Below, piece by piece: positions 56,832 to 64,000 of a stretch of DNA of 64,000 nt. The position numbers were made by a program, and so were the translations under genes. Source of the stretch: Pseudomonadota bacterium (lineage in GTDB: Bacteria; Pseudomonadota; Gammaproteobacteria; Burkholderiales; Burkholderiaceae_C); the NCBI GenBank assembly GCA_963205115.1, contig CAUJHV010000006.1, forward strand, positions 186,001 to 250,000. The letters run 5' to 3'. The notes below the pieces were generated by a model. That model was not told the origin of the DNA, searched no databases, and saw only the letters and a list, made by a program, of their open reading frames with translations. Numbering within the stretch: position 1 is the stretch's first letter; each line of letters begins with the position of its first letter.

Positions 56832-58028
56832 TTAGACCACGAAGGCCGCGCGCAAGGCCGCGATGCGTTCGTCGGAATAGCCCAGATCGCGCAGGATGGT
56901 ATCGGTCTGCTCGCCCTGCAACGGCGCGGGCGTGGGCGGTTCGATGTGCGGATGGGCGGACAGTCGCACCGGCTGCCCCACGAGCGCGATGTCGCCCATC
57001 TGCGGGTGCGGCATCGGCCAGCGGATGCCCAGATGCTTCACCTGTGGGTCTTCGAAGACCTGGTCCACGCGGTGGATGGGCCCGCAGGGCACGCCCACCT
57101 TCAGCAGGCGCTCGGTCCACTCGGCCGTGCTGCGCTGTTTGAATACGCGGCCCACCGCCTCGTTCACGCGAGCGCGCTGCGCCACGCGGTCCGGGTCGTT
57201 GGCCAGCGTGGCGTCCGCCGCCAGTTCAGCCAGGTCCAGCGCCTCGCACAGGCGCGCCCACATCGTGTTGCCGATGGCGGCGATGTTCAGGTGACCGTCC
57301 AGCGTCTCGAAGACACCCGTGGGTACCGTCAGCGGATGCTCGTTGCCTTGCTGGCGTGGCACCTTGCCGTCGACCAGCCACTGCGCGGCCTGGAAGTCCA
57401 GCATCGCAATCTGCGACTCCAGCAGCGAGGTCTGCACCCACTGGCCTTGACCGGTGGCTTCGCGTTCCAGCAGCGCGGCCATGATGCCCATCGCGCAGAA
57501 GTGGCCGGCGCACAGGTCGGCAATCGGGATGCCCACGCGCATCGGGCCCTCGCCCGGCTTCCCGGTCAGGCTCATCAGGCCCCCCATGCCCTGGGCGATC
57601 GAATCGAACCCCGGCCAGCGCGCATAGGGACCATCCTGGCCGAAGCCCGAGATGCTGGCGTAGACCAGCTTCGGGTTGATGGCGCGCAGATCGTCCGGGC
57701 CGATGCCCAGGCGGTACTTCACGTCCGGGCGGTAGTTTTCGATGAACACATCCGCCTGCCGCACCAGCGCATGCAGGATGGCCAGCCCCTCGGGCTCCTT
57801 CATGTTGAGCGTGAGGCTTTCCTTGCTGCGGTGCAGGTTTTCGTAATCGGCGCGGTTGTGGTCACGGCCGCCGATCATGTCGTCGCCGCCGGGTGCGCCG
57901 GGCGGGATCTCCAGCTTGATGACACGCGCGCCGCCATCGGCGAAGAAGCGCACCGCCGTCGGGCCGGCGCGCACGCGCGTGGCGTCCAGTATGGTGAAGC
58001 GTTGGAGCGGTCCGCTGCGCATGGCCAT
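56832..58028 (-). CDS. CaiB/BaiF-family CoA-transferase
   Basis: A 398-residue family III CoA-transferase. The catalytic Asp lies in the VGIPIADLCAG segment (equivalent to Asp169 of formyl-CoA transferase), preceded by DVFIENYRPDV, YASISGFGQDGPY and followed by ALLEREATGQGQWVQTSLLE. It would activate a carboxylic acid by moving CoA from a donor. ATG 58028 overlaps the DUF35 stop by one base, so it is coupled to that gene. The dioxygenase gene starts 28 bp downstream. Confidence 0.94.
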   Translation of the reverse strand: MAMRSGPLQRFTILDATRVRAGPTAVRFFADGGARVIKLEIPPGAPGGDDMIGGRDHNRADYENLHRSKESLTLNMKEPEGLAILHALVRQADVFIENYRPDVKYRLGIGPDDLRAINPKLVYASISGFGQDGPYARWPGFDSIAQGMGGLMSLTGKPGEGPMRVGIPIADLCAGHFCAMGIMAALLEREATGQGQWVQTSLLESQIAMLDFQAAQWLVDGKVPRQQGNEHPLTVPTGVFETLDGHLNIAAIGNTMWARLCEALDLAELAADATLANDPDRVAQRARVNEAVGRVFKQRSTAEWTERLLKVGVPCGPIHRVDQVFEDPQVKHLGIRWPMPHPQMGDIALVGQPVRLSAHPHIEPPTPAPLQGEQTDTILRDLGYSDERIAALRAAFVV

Positions 58029-58417
58029 CAGTTCTCCAACGGTTCGAACATCGGGACGGGCGGGCCGCCGCCACTGGGCACGAAGACCACCTTCACGCGT
58101 TGGCCGATGTGCCAAGCCGCGGGCGCGGCGCCGACGAGGTTGCTCATCATCGTGGGGCCTTCGTCCAGCGTCACATAGGCCAGCGTGTAGGCCGCGTCAC
58201 CCGCGCCCATGGTGCTGAAGGAGTAGACCGTGCCGACACCTGAGGCGTTGGTCCACTCGGTGGCCTCGCTCAGGCAGAACGGGCAGATGTCGCGTGGGTA
58301 GTGGTGGTATTCGCCACAGGCCGTGCAGAGTTTGACGAGCAGGCGACCTTCCGTGGCGGCCTGCCAGTAGGCCGCGGTTTCCGGCAGTTGCATCGGCGGG
58401 GGAATGCGTCGGCTCAT
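58028..58417 (-). CDS. DUF35 zinc-ribbon/OB-fold protein (thiolase partner)
   Basis: A 129-residue protein. The N-terminal zinc ribbon has CTACGEYHHYPRDICPFC (four Cys), and a C-terminal OB fold follows (VGTVYSFSTMG, then VVFVPSGGG). DUF35 proteins form complexes with SCP2-type thiolases or aldolases and help bind the acyl-CoA. Overlaps of four bases with the thiolase gene upstream and one base with the CoA-transferase gene downstream support a complex made from one message. Confidence 0.93.
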   Translation of the reverse strand: MSRRIPPPMQLPETAAYWQAATEGRLLVKLCTACGEYHHYPRDICPFCLSEATEWTNASGVGTVYSFSTMGAGDAAYTLAYVTLDEGPTMMSNLVGAAPAAWHIGQRVKVVFVPSGGGPPVPMFEPLEN

Positions 58418-59646
58418 CGCGTGCGCTCCAGGATGAGGGTGGCTGCCGTGTGGCGCGAGGCCAGTGCACCACCGATGCCGCTGGCCAGCGCCCAGGTGCA
58501 ATCCTTCACCTGCACGGCGGGGTGGGCCTCGCCGCGCAGTTGCCGAACCGCTTCGATGACCTTGGTGACGCCGCCGCGGTTGGCCGGGTGGTTGCTGCAC
58601 AGGCCGCCGCCGTCGGTATTCACGGGCATGCGGCCTTGTCCGGCGATGAGCTGGCCGTCCTGCACGAAGCGCCCGCCCTGGCCCTTGGCGCAGAAGCCCA
58701 GGTCCTCGAGCTGCATCAGCACGGTGATCGTGAAGCTGTCGTAGAGCGATGCGTACTGGATTTGCGCCGGCTTGATGCCCGCTTCTTCGAAGGCCCGCGG
58801 GCCCGACCAGGCTGCGGCCGATGCGGTGAGGTCGATGCGTCCGCCCATGCCGTGTTTGGGTGCCTCGCCGGTGCCGCGGACGGTGATGACCGGGCGCTTG
58901 AGGTCGCGGGCGATGTCGGGGTGGGCCACGATGAGTGCGCCGCCGCCATCGCTCATCACGCAGCAGTCCAGCTTGTGCAGCGGGTCGGCCACCATCGGCG
59001 AGGCCAGCACCTCTTCCACCGTCACGCGCTGGCGCAGCATCGCGTGCGGGTTGTGCTGCGCATGGTGCGAAGCGGCCACCTTGATCCACGCCAGTTGCTC
59101 GGACGTGGTGCCAAATTCGTGCATGTGGCGCCGCGCCACCATCGCATAGAGGTTCTGCGTGGCCGGGCCGTAGGGCAGTTCGAAGGCCAGTTCCGGCGCA
59201 TCGGGGTCTGGCGCTCTGAGTGCCAACGGCGGCTTGACGGGCTTGCCTGCGGTGCCCGCAGCAGCGGCTGCCGCCGCGGCACGAGCCTGTGCCTCGGCCA
59301 TCGCGGCGCGCGGGCGGCCGGCCAGCGTGATCAGCGCCACGCGGCACCGGCCGGCGTGGATGGCAGCCGCGGCGTGGGCCACGTGCAGGATCGGCGCCGA
59401 GCCGCCGCACTCCGTGCTGTCCAGGTGGCGCAGCCTCAGCCCCAGGTACTCGGCCACCGTGGCCGTGCCCAGGCCCGGCGCGTCGCCCGCGCAGAAGTAA
59501 CCGTCGATGTCGGACTTGTCCAGCCCGGCATCTGCCAACGCGCCCTTGGCCACGTCGGCGTGCAGCCGCAGGACCGACAGGCCGTCGGCCTTGCGCGTGG
59601 GGTGCTCGTAGGCGCCGACGATGCAGGCGCTGCCGTTGAGGCTCAT
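58414..59646 (-). CDS. SCP2/SCP-x-type thiolase-fold enzyme
   Basis: A 410-residue thiolase-like protein. The probable nucleophile is Cys 80 in STECGGSAP, with a C-terminal GIGGALASRHTAATLILER motif and SDGGGALIV in the middle. An Ala-rich insertion lies near residues 120-140. Such proteins with a DUF35 partner act as thiolases or as retro-aldolases on side-chain CoA thioesters, as in steroid and bile-acid degradation. ATG 59646 is the family start. The Bug gene ends 11 bp upstream of it. Confidence 0.9.
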   Translation of the reverse strand: MSLNGSACIVGAYEHPTRKADGLSVLRLHADVAKGALADAGLDKSDIDGYFCAGDAPGLGTATVAEYLGLRLRHLDSTECGGSAPILHVAHAAAAIHAGRCRVALITLAGRPRAAMAEAQARAAAAAAAAGTAGKPVKPPLALRAPDPDAPELAFELPYGPATQNLYAMVARRHMHEFGTTSEQLAWIKVAASHHAQHNPHAMLRQRVTVEEVLASPMVADPLHKLDCCVMSDGGGALIVAHPDIARDLKRPVITVRGTGEAPKHGMGGRIDLTASAAAWSGPRAFEEAGIKPAQIQYASLYDSFTITVLMQLEDLGFCAKGQGGRFVQDGQLIAGQGRMPVNTDGGGLCSNHPANRGGVTKVIEAVRQLRGEAHPAVQVKDCTWALASGIGGALASRHTAATLILERTR

Positions 59647-59657
59647 GATCGTCGACG

Positions 59658-60662
59658 TTATTGTGGCTTGAAGCCGGAGGCCTTGATGATGGGCCCCCAG
59701 TGCGCCAGCTCGGTCTGCAGCTGCTGGTCGGCCCACTGGCCGGGGGCGTAGTCGGCGATCTGCAGGAACTTGTTCATCATGATGTCCTTGACCTCCGGCA
59801 GTGCCAGGACAAACTGCAGCGCGCGCTGCATGCGGTCGAGCTCGGCCGGGGCCAGCTTGGCCGGGCCCCACATGCCCATCCACGCGTCGTCGCCGCCGGT
59901 GTCGAAGCCCTGTTCGGCCATCGTGGGCACGTCGGGGATCATGGGCGAGCGCTTGCGCGCGAAGACACCCAGGTAGGTGAGCTTGCCGGCCTTGACCTGC
60001 TGCAGGGCATCGCCCGCCACCATGTTGCCGGTGAGGATCTGGCCGCCGAGCATGTCGGTCACCAGCGGGCCGTTGCCGCGGTAGGGCACGACGGCCATCT
60101 CGATGCCCGCGATCTTGCCGAACTGCAGGCCGTTGAAGTGCGTGTCACCGCCCATGCCGGCCGTGCCGAAGGTCGCCTGGCCGGCAGCCGTCTTGCGCCA
60201 GGCCACGTAGTCCTTGGCGGTTTTCACCCCGGTGCTCGCGCTGACCACCATCGCCATCGGATAGGAGTTGATGCGCGCCACCGACGTGAAGTCCTTGTTC
60301 ATGTCGTAGCCCAGCGTCTCCACCGGGTAGGTGAGGTGCTGGAAGACGAAGGTGGCGTTGGGCGCGATCATGTAGGTCAGGCCGTCGGGTCCGGCGGCCT
60401 TCACGGCCTGCGCCGCGAGGCGGCCGCCCACGCCGGGGCGGTTCTCGACGACCACGGGCTGCTTCAGGATGGCGGGCAGCTTGTCGGCCAGCACACGCGC
60501 GACGCTGTCCGAGGCCCCGCCAGGCGGGAAGCCCACCAGCAATCGGATCGGCTTGTCGCCTTGCGCCTGCGCGCCCAGGGCGGCGGCCAGGGCCAGGCCG
60601 CCCAGCGCGGTGCGGGTCAGGCGGCCGATGAATCGGCGGCGCGAACGAAGGGCTGCGGTCAT
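59658..60662 (-). CDS. Bug-family periplasmic solute-binding protein
   Basis: A 334-residue tripartite-tricarboxylate-type receptor. A twin-Arg-like signal (SRRRFIGRLTRTALGG) ends near residue 34 (GAQAQ). Family motifs are IRLLVGFPPGGASD, VVENRPGVGG, PYRGNGPLVTDMLGG and IPDVPTMAEQGFD. The ligand is unknown but is likely the acid degraded by the surrounding genes. It sits inside the acyl-CoA catabolic run, between an acyl-CoA dehydrogenase and the thiolase gene. Confidence 0.93.
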   Translation of the reverse strand: MTAALRSRRRFIGRLTRTALGGLALAAALGAQAQGDKPIRLLVGFPPGGASDSVARVLADKLPAILKQPVVVENRPGVGGRLAAQAVKAAGPDGLTYMIAPNATFVFQHLTYPVETLGYDMNKDFTSVARINSYPMAMVVSASTGVKTAKDYVAWRKTAAGQATFGTAGMGGDTHFNGLQFGKIAGIEMAVVPYRGNGPLVTDMLGGQILTGNMVAGDALQQVKAGKLTYLGVFARKRSPMIPDVPTMAEQGFDTGGDDAWMGMWGPAKLAPAELDRMQRALQFVLALPEVKDIMMNKFLQIADYAPGQWADQQLQTELAHWGPIIKASGFKPQ

Positions 60663-60694
60663 GGGGTGTCTCCAGTGGGTGGACGGGTCGGCCG

Positions 60695-61825
60695 TCATGT
60701 CGCGGCAAATCGCCGCAGGTGATAAGAGGCATCGCCAAAGAGCAGGCCGTTGGCGATCAGGCGCTTGGCCAGGCGGCTGGCGCGGCACTCGTCGGTCATG
60801 CCCATCGCGCCGTGCAGCTGGATGGCTTCCAGCGCCAGCTTGCGGCTCAATTGGGACGTCAGACATCGGGCGGCCGACACCTGGTGGTCGCGCGTGGCGG
60901 GGTCCGGCGATTCGCAGGCCAGCGCGGCCACGCAGGCCATCGACTCGATCTGCTCCAGCGCAATGGCCATGTCAGCCACGCGGTGCTGCAGTGCCTGAAA
61001 GCGCGCCAGCGGCTGGCCGAACTGGCGGCGGGTCTTCAGGTGTTCGCAGGTCTGGCGCAGCAGGGCCTCGGCGGCGCCGGCAGTTTCCGCGCACAGCGCA
61101 GCCTCGGCGCGTGCCACGGCCGCCTGCAGCAAGGGCAGGGCGCCGTCCAGCGGGCCGATCAGGTCGTCGTCACCCACCACCACGTGCTGCAGGTGCAAAT
61201 GGGCGGCGGCACGGCCGTCGATGTGCACGTGGGGCTGCACGCGCAGGCCTTCGGCGGTGTGCGGCACGGCGAACAGGCTCAGGCCCTCGGGATCCGTGGG
61301 GTCGCCCGCGGTGCGCGCGCAGACGATCAGCAGCTGCGCCGTGTCGCCGCCCAGCACGCCGGCCTTGTGGCCGCTGATGCGCCAGCCGCGGTTGTCCAGC
61401 GTGCGCGTGGCGCGGGTCTGCACATCGTGCAGCGTGTGGCGCGCCTGCGCCTCCGAACAGGCCAGCGCGGCCGGCAGCTCGCCGGCCACCAGGGCGGGCA
61501 GCCAGCGGGTCTGCTGCTGCGGCGTCCCGGATTGGGCGATCAATTGCCCGGCCAGTGTGTGGCTGGCCAGCCAGCTGCTGCCGGCCAGTACCCGGCCCAG
61601 TTCCTGCGCCACCAGCATGGCTTCCGTGGCGCCCAAGGCGCTGCCGCCGCAGGCGTCGGGCAGGGCCAGACCCAGCAGGCCGAGTCCGGCCATCGCGCGG
61701 TGGCGCTCGACTTGCTGCGGCGCGGTTTCGGGCAGGCCGCGGCTGGCGGCGGGCCAGGTGTCTTCGCAGAAACGCGCCGCCGCATCGCGCAGCGCGAGTT
61801 GTTCGTCGGTAAGGCTGAAGTCCAT
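60695..61825 (-). CDS. acyl-CoA dehydrogenase, divergent C-terminal motif
   Basis: A 376-residue acyl-CoA dehydrogenase (MDFSLTDEQLALRDAAARF start; middle HKAGVLGGDTAQLLIV; QLHGAMGMTDECRASRLAKR). The usual final Y-G/E-G-x-x-E-x-x-R FAD-contact motif is replaced by FGDASYHLRR. It is followed by the Bug gene and preceded by a second, canonical dehydrogenase gene 11 bp away. Paired genes in which one member is divergent are typical of heteromeric acyl-CoA dehydrogenases that act on bulky side chains. Confidence 0.92.
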   Translation of the reverse strand: MDFSLTDEQLALRDAAARFCEDTWPAASRGLPETAPQQVERHRAMAGLGLLGLALPDACGGSALGATEAMLVAQELGRVLAGSSWLASHTLAGQLIAQSGTPQQQTRWLPALVAGELPAALACSEAQARHTLHDVQTRATRTLDNRGWRISGHKAGVLGGDTAQLLIVCARTAGDPTDPEGLSLFAVPHTAEGLRVQPHVHIDGRAAAHLHLQHVVVGDDDLIGPLDGALPLLQAAVARAEAALCAETAGAAEALLRQTCEHLKTRRQFGQPLARFQALQHRVADMAIALEQIESMACVAALACESPDPATRDHQVSAARCLTSQLSRKLALEAIQLHGAMGMTDECRASRLAKRLIANGLLFGDASYHLRRFAAT

Positions 61826-61836
61826 GGTGAACCCGC

Positions 61837-63033
61837 TCAGCCGTAGGCGGCCAGCACGGCCTGCGCGAGCAGGTTGCGCTGGACCTCGTTGCTGCCGCCG
61901 TAGATGGACAGCTTGCGTGCATCCAGCGCATTCGGCGCCAGAGTGCCGATCTCCGCGGGCGATGCGCGCTCGCCGTCGAAATCCAGGTATTGCGCCTGCG
62001 CGTCGAAAGGCAGCGCCTGCGGCCCGCCGATGTCCAGCAGGCACTCGTAGATCGCCTGGCGCAGCTCCGTGCCGCGCAGCTTCAGCATCGAGGCCTGGGC
62101 CTGCGGCCAGGCGCTGCGCTGGCCTTGCGCCAGCATGCGCAGCGCCGTGACCTCCAGCGCCATCAGCTCGATCTCGAATTGCGCCAGCCGCGCCTGCAGC
62201 AGCGGATCGCCGGCCAGGCCGAGCTCGCCCGCCAGGCGGCGCGCCCGCGTGAGCTGCTGCTTGCACCAGCCGATGCCCGCAATGCCGGTGCGCTCCAGGC
62301 CCAGCAGCGTCTTGGCCACGGTCCAGCCCTGGTGCAGGCCGCCCACGAGGTTTTCCGCGGGCACGTGCACCTGGTCGAGGAAGACTTCGTTCAAGTCGCT
62401 GCCGCCGTCCAGGCTGCGGATGGGGCGCACGGTGACGCCCGGCGCCTGCATGTCCAGCAGCAGGAAGGAGATGCCCTCCTGCGGCCGCGCGGCCTGCGGG
62501 TCGGTGCGCACCAGCGCGAACATCATCGAGCACCACTGCGCGTAGGACGTCCAGATCTTGTGGCCCGTCACGACGAAGTGGCGGCCGTCGGGCGTGAGTT
62601 CGGCGCGCGTGCGCAGCGAGGCCAGGTCGGACCCCGCTTCGGGCTCGGAAAAGCCTTGCGCCCACCAGGTGCGGCTGGCGCGGATGTCGGGCAGATAGGC
62701 GGCCTGCTGCTGCGGCGTGCCGTAGGCGATGAGCACGGGACCCAGCATCAGGATGCCGCTGGCGATGATGCGCGGCGCGCCGCCGGCGAGTGTCTCTTCG
62801 TCGAACAGGTAGCGCTGCACCGGGTCCCAACCCGGGCCACCGTGCGAGCTGGGCCAGCTCGGCGTGAGCCAGCCGCGCGATTCGAGGATCTGGAACCAGG
62901 TCACGTAGTCGGACTTGTCCAGTTTGGCGCCACTCTCGACCTTGCGGCGGATCTGCGCCGGCAGGTTCTCGCTCACGAAGCGGCGCACCTCTGCGCGGAA
63001 GGCTTCCTGTTCAGCAGTGAAGTGCAGTCTCAT
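61837..63033 (-). CDS. acyl-CoA dehydrogenase, canonical subunit
   Basis: A 398-residue acyl-CoA dehydrogenase. The signatures WAQGFSEPEAGSDLASLRT (FAD and substrate binding), VTGHKIWTSYAQW and the terminal IYGGSNEVQRNLLAQ are intact. It should introduce a 2,3-double bond into an acyl-CoA. Its ATG overlaps the stop of the acyl-CoA synthetase gene by four bases, and the divergent paralogue follows 11 bp after its stop. Confidence 0.94.
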   Translation of the reverse strand: MRLHFTAEQEAFRAEVRRFVSENLPAQIRRKVESGAKLDKSDYVTWFQILESRGWLTPSWPSSHGGPGWDPVQRYLFDEETLAGGAPRIIASGILMLGPVLIAYGTPQQQAAYLPDIRASRTWWAQGFSEPEAGSDLASLRTRAELTPDGRHFVVTGHKIWTSYAQWCSMMFALVRTDPQAARPQEGISFLLLDMQAPGVTVRPIRSLDGGSDLNEVFLDQVHVPAENLVGGLHQGWTVAKTLLGLERTGIAGIGWCKQQLTRARRLAGELGLAGDPLLQARLAQFEIELMALEVTALRMLAQGQRSAWPQAQASMLKLRGTELRQAIYECLLDIGGPQALPFDAQAQYLDFDGERASPAEIGTLAPNALDARKLSIYGGSNEVQRNLLAQAVLAAYG

Positions 63034-64000
63034 GTGGATGCGCGCCTCACGAGCAAGGCGTCCAGGGCCAGCACGCGGTCCGGGTAGGCAACCAGCGGGT
63101 TGATGTCGACCTCGGCGATGTCCGGCTGGGCGAGCATCTGCGCACCCACCGTGGCGACCACGCGGGCGATGGCGCGCAGGTCGACGCCTGCGGCGCCGCG
63201 AATGCCGTTGAGCAAGGGTGCGGCCTTGAGCTGCTGCAGCTCGGTCACGATGTCCTCTTCGGCCAGGTCGGCGGGCAGCAGGCGCACGTCCTTCAGCGCT
63301 TCGATCCACACGCCGCCCAGGCCGACCAGCACGGCCGGGCCCCAGTCGGCGTCGCGCGTGGCGCCCACCACCAGCTCCAGGCCACGTGCGCCCATGGCTT
63401 CGACCAGCACGCCGTCCAGCACCAGTTCAGGACGGTGATGTGACACATTGGCGATCATCTGTTGCCACGCGGCGCGCAGGGCAGCCTCGTCGGCCAGCCC
63501 GACGATCACACCGCCGACATCGCTCTTGTGCGGCAGCGCGCTGGCCTGCGCCTTGATGACGACGGGCCAGCCGATGCGCCGTGCCACGGCCACGGCTTCA
63601 TCCGCATGCGTGGCCAGGGCGCCGGCGGGCACGGGAATGCCGGCCGCGGCCAGCCAGGCCTTGCCTTGGTACTCCGCGTGGATGCGGTTGGCGGGCACCG
63701 GACCCGGCAGCGCCACGGCCGCCGCCTGTGCCGCGCCCGCGCGAGCGGCGCGTTCGAGCTGCCGCGCATAGGCGGTCACGCGGCGCAGCGCGCGCAGGGC
63801 ACGGTCGACCGAGCGGAACAGCGGCACGCCGCTGTCGCGGATGGCGTCGATGAAAAACGGCTCCACCGGGCCGTGGTCGCCCGTGAGCACCAGCACCACC
63901 GGCTTGTCGACGGAAGCCAGCGCGGGCACGATGTGCTGGGCCTTGTCGCGCTGGGCCATTACCGGGCCCACCGGAATGGCCAGCACCACGCTGGCCACCT
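63030..64000 (-). CDS. ADP-forming-type acyl-CoA synthetase, C-terminal part (5' end outside window)
   Basis: The frame is open at the right edge; about 322 residues of the C-terminal part are seen. A ligase-CoA-like segment (VVLVLTGDHGPVEPFF) is followed by an ATP-grasp domain with AWLAAAGIPVPAGALATHADEA, WPVVIKAQASALPHKSDVGGV and the closing DINPLVAYPDR. This is the NDP-forming acetyl-CoA synthetase or pimeloyl-CoA-synthetase-like family, here probably activating the organic acid that enters the downstream pathway. It overlaps the dehydrogenase gene by four bases. Confidence 0.9.
   Translation of the reverse strand, partial: VASVVLAIPVGPVMAQRDKAQHIVPALASVDKPVVLVLTGDHGPVEPFFIDAIRDSGVPLFRSVDRALRALRRVTAYARQLERAARAGAAQAAAVALPGPVPANRIHAEYQGKAWLAAAGIPVPAGALATHADEAVAVARRIGWPVVIKAQASALPHKSDVGGVIVGLADEAALRAAWQQMIANVSHHRPELVLDGVLVEAMGARGLELVVGATRDADWGPAVLVGLGGVWIEALKDVRLLPADLAEEDIVTELQQLKAAPLLNGIRGAAGVDLRAIARVVATVGAQMLAQPDIAEVDINPLVAYPDRVLALDALLVRRAST

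Overview
The window is about 64 kb of very GC-rich DNA from what looks like a free-living betaproteobacterium of the order Burkholderiales. The basis is the gene content: a full cbb3 oxidase locus with fnr and hemN, Bug-type tripartite-tricarboxylate receptors, a monomeric NADP isocitrate dehydrogenase, a DUF2145 pair and CaiB/BaiF CoA-transferases. Genus cannot be fixed from sequence alone. No rRNA, tRNA, CRISPR array, IS transposase or phage gene was seen.

Layout. 1-4876 is signalling: the end of a PAS-rich hybrid kinase, a divergently placed Hpt plus receiver pair, and a membrane chemoreceptor. 4891-16312 is the microaerobic respiration block: a DUF192 protein, then ccoI-ccoS-ccoN-ccoO-ccoQ-ccoP-ccoG-ccoH-like and a small membrane protein, fnr on the opposite strand, hemN and a TauE/SafE-type membrane protein. 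16462-19224 holds a small secreted Ala/Lys-rich protein and icd. 19276-26736 is a three-gene overlapping signalling operon (REC-HD-GYP protein and two hybrid kinases). 26933-34469 is a mixed set: SDR, Bug receptor, GNAT, orphan peptide-type binding protein, TetR, xylulokinase, a flavin-fold protein and an SRPBCC protein, followed by a CaiB remnant.

34880-42655 is a LysR regulator divergent from a seven-gene, mostly overlapping operon: polyamine-type ABC importer (binding protein, ATPase, two permeases) plus a three-part FAD/2Fe-2S dehydrogenase of the HcnABC/opine-oxidase type. This reads as import and oxidation of one small amine or amino acid. 42868-48180 holds an MFS transporter, a DUF2145 pair and a large lipoprotein glycoside hydrolase. 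48715-64000 is a leftward catabolic region: acyl-CoA synthetase, two acyl-CoA dehydrogenases, Bug receptor, SCP2-type thiolase with DUF35 partner, CaiB CoA-transferase, LigB-type extradiol dioxygenase, two RraA-like proteins, crotonase, GMC oxidoreductase, aldehyde dehydrogenase and SDR. It joins CoA-dependent side-chain degradation with ring cleavage, but the substrate is not evident.

The most unusual signal is non-coding. Two copies (31831-31991 and 55408-55570) of a ~160-bp near-perfect inverted repeat share a 54-bp apical core, differ in the stems by changes that keep pairing, and have mismatches that become G-U pairs mostly in the minus-strand transcript. The second copy lies in a 0.9-kb gene-free mosaic of inverted repeats. 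A paralogous copy of its flanks lacks it, an apparent empty site, so the element appears to be mobile.
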